A stretch of 22,053 nucleotides of DNA. Origin: Oscillospiraceae bacterium. Its GTDB lineage: Bacteria; Bacillota; Clostridia; Oscillospirales; Ruminococcaceae. The translations under genes were made by a program, and so were the position numbers. Of this stretch, positions 20,800 to 22,053 are shown piece after piece (position 1 is the stretch's first letter; each line of letters starts with the position of its first letter). The notes under the pieces were generated by a model. The model worked only from the letters and a program-made list of their open reading frames with translations. It ran no database searches and was not told the DNA's origin. The stretch is from the NCBI GenBank assembly GCA_003531585.1, contig DQFX01000035.1, positions 1 through 22,053 of the forward strand, given 5' to 3'.

Positions 20800-21924
20800 A
20801 TGGCAAGTATGGGCAATGTTTTAGGACTTATTTTTGCTAATATGCACGAAGAGAACCTTCCCGAGCTGACCAAGGCAAGAGCTATGGCGAGCGTTCCCTT
20901 CGGCGCCAGATACCGCCTTGTTGATTTCCCGCTTTCCAGCATGGTAAATTCGGGAATCACTCAGGTGGGCATAATCACTCAGGCTAAGTACTACTCCCTG
21001 ATGGATCACCTCGGAATGGGCAGTGAGTGGGATCTCGCAAGAAAGACCGGCGGTCTGCATATCCTCCCGCCCTACGGCAGAAGCGACAACGGCGTTTACA
21101 GAGGCCGGCTTGAGGCTCTCGCAGGCGCTGCGGAATTCATTCATGAATCCGGCGCGGAGTATGTTATCATGTCCGACAGCAATGTTGTTGCGAACATTGA
21201 TTTCAAGCCGATAATCGAGTTCCACGAGAAGAAGGGCGCAGACATCACCTGCGTTTACGGAAAGGGCGTTTACGACGCAGACCGTACCTCCAGATTCACA
21301 GTTCTCGGCGTTGACGATAACGATGTGGTATACGATGTGCTCTCCAGACCTTCCATCAGCGGCGAAGTAAAGCCCACTCTGAACATCTACGTTACAAGGC
21401 GCGACTTCCTGGAGAACATCATTCGCGAGAGCGAGTGCCGCAGCCTTTACAGCTTTGAGACTGATATCCTCCAGCACAAGCTGCATGATTTCAAGATATT
21501 CGGCTACAAATACGACGGCTATTTCGAGATAATCGACAGCATGAAGACCTTCTACAAGGCTAACAACGACATGATGAACCGTGACATCTGCCACGAGGTA
21601 TTCTCCATGAACAAGCCGATCTACACGAAGGTAAGAGATGTAGCTCCTGCTAAGTACGGCATTGACGCTAACGTCAAGGGTTCCCTTATCGCTGACGGCT
21701 GCATTATTGAGGGTACTGTTGAGAATTCCGTCCTGTTCCGCGGCGTAAAGGTCGGGAAGGGCGCTGTTATCAAGAACAGTATCGTTATGCAGAGCTCAGT
21801 TATTGAGGAGAAGGCTGCGTTCATTAACGGTATCGCTGATAAGGACGTTACCATCACCAAGAATCGTACTATTACCGGCTCAGCGGAGTATCCTGTGTTC
21901 ATCACCAAGGGAGCTACTGTTTAA
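20800..21924 (+). CDS. glgD: Glycogen biosynthesis protein GlgD (regulatory subunit)
   Basis: A 374-residue homologue of GlgC that has lost catalysis and instead modulates GlgC in Firmicutes. The pyrophosphorylase loop GGxGxRL is missing: the corresponding segment reads 'LIFANMHEENLPELTKAR'. The metal site is 'MSDSNVVANIDF' (M124 onward) instead of 'SGDHIYKMDY'. The core 'VPFGARYRLVDFPLSSMVNSGI' and the C-terminal beta-helix ('IIEGTVENSVLFRGVKVGKG') are kept. AGAAAGGATG precedes the ATG at 20800. It is the last gene of the glg operon, before a hairpin terminator. Confidence 0.95.
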   Translation: MASMGNVLGLIFANMHEENLPELTKARAMASVPFGARYRLVDFPLSSMVNSGITQVGIITQAKYYSLMDHLGMGSEWDLARKTGGLHILPPYGRSDNGVYRGRLEALAGAAEFIHESGAEYVIMSDSNVVANIDFKPIIEFHEKKGADITCVYGKGVYDADRTSRFTVLGVDDNDVVYDVLSRPSISGEVKPTLNIYVTRRDFLENIIRESECRSLYSFETDILQHKLHDFKIFGYKYDGYFEIIDSMKTFYKANNDMMNRDICHEVFSMNKPIYTKVRDVAPAKYGIDANVKGSLIADGCIIEGTVENSVLFRGVKVGKGAVIKNSIVMQSSVIEEKAAFINGIADKDVTITKNRTITGSAEYPVFITKGATV

Positions 21925-21965
21925 GTCGGATCTCAAAGCCGATTTCGGTGGTTAATTGAAAGTTG

Positions 21966-21995
21966 CGGGCAGGCGGTGAGCTTGCCCGTTTTCTG
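21966..21995 (+). terminator. Terminator of the glgBCD operon
   Basis: CGGGCAGGC (21966-21974) pairs with GCTTGCCCG (21980-21988) with one G-U pair and a five-base loop, followed by TTTTC. Confidence 0.85.
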
Positions 21996-22034
21996 TTGGG
22001 TAAACTAGAATTTAGCTGTGTAGTGTACTTCCGA

Positions 22035-22053
22035 AACAGTCCACCGGACTGTT
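22035..22053. repeat. Palindrome at the window edge
   Basis: AACAGTCC-ACC-GGACTGTT is a perfect inverted repeat with 8-bp arms and a three-base loop, running to the last base. It may extend beyond the window. Similar short palindromes are scattered in clostridial genomes, but only this copy is visible here. Confidence 0.5.

Overview
The window is a chromosomal stretch from a Gram-positive, endospore-forming clostridium, most likely of the Ruminococcaceae/Oscillospiraceae (Ruminococcus-like). The evidence is the set of protein families: paired GlgC and GlgD, a GH130 mannoside phosphorylase, dipicolinate synthase DpaA/DpaB, a YolD/UmuC pair and a YtrA-type GntR regulator. Strong AGGAGG ribosome binding sites and sigma-A promoters with 17-bp spacers also fit. 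I cannot name the species. No rRNA, tRNA, CRISPR array, complete insertion sequence or phage module was seen.

Layout. 115-3259 (+): a tightly overlapping six-gene operon of a GntR/YtrA repressor, a 76-residue unknown, a 67-residue membrane protein, an ABC ATPase and two membrane subunits, with a palindromic operator inside the promoter. 3260-3678: a long gap with a strong terminator, a possible small RNA or attenuator unit, and the control region of the next gene. 3679-4686 (+): a GH130 phosphorylase standing alone. 4740-4799: a short heptamer repeat element. 4841-6910 (-): D-aminoacyl-tRNA deacylase, a YolD-like protein and a Y-family translesion polymerase. 7081-13007 (+): a branched-chain amino acid type ABC importer (livK, livH, livM, livG, livF) followed by a cytidylate-kinase-like gene, closed by a bidirectional terminator. 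13061-14202 (-): maf and inorganic pyrophosphatase, translationally coupled. 14357-15843 (+): dpaA and dpaB. 15970-16707 (-): an unrecognised multi-spanning membrane protein. 16708-17357: an AT-rich, partly decayed stretch with a truncated response-regulator start. 17220-21924 (+): glgB, glgC and glgD, ended by a terminator.

How the genes work together. The liv operon looks like a complete high-affinity importer with internal processing or termination hairpins that would favour the binding protein. GlgC and GlgD make ADP-glucose and GlgB branches the glucan; glycogen synthase and phosphorylase are not in the window. DpaA/B make the spore-core chelator dipicolinate, which is the direct evidence for sporulation. 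Most genes are well-known families. The least explained items are the two small proteins and degenerate ATPase motifs of the first operon, the 3334-3458 transcription unit, the distant Shine-Dalgarno of dpaB, the low-complexity GlgB tail, and the decayed region at 16868-17122. I found no convincing entirely new system.
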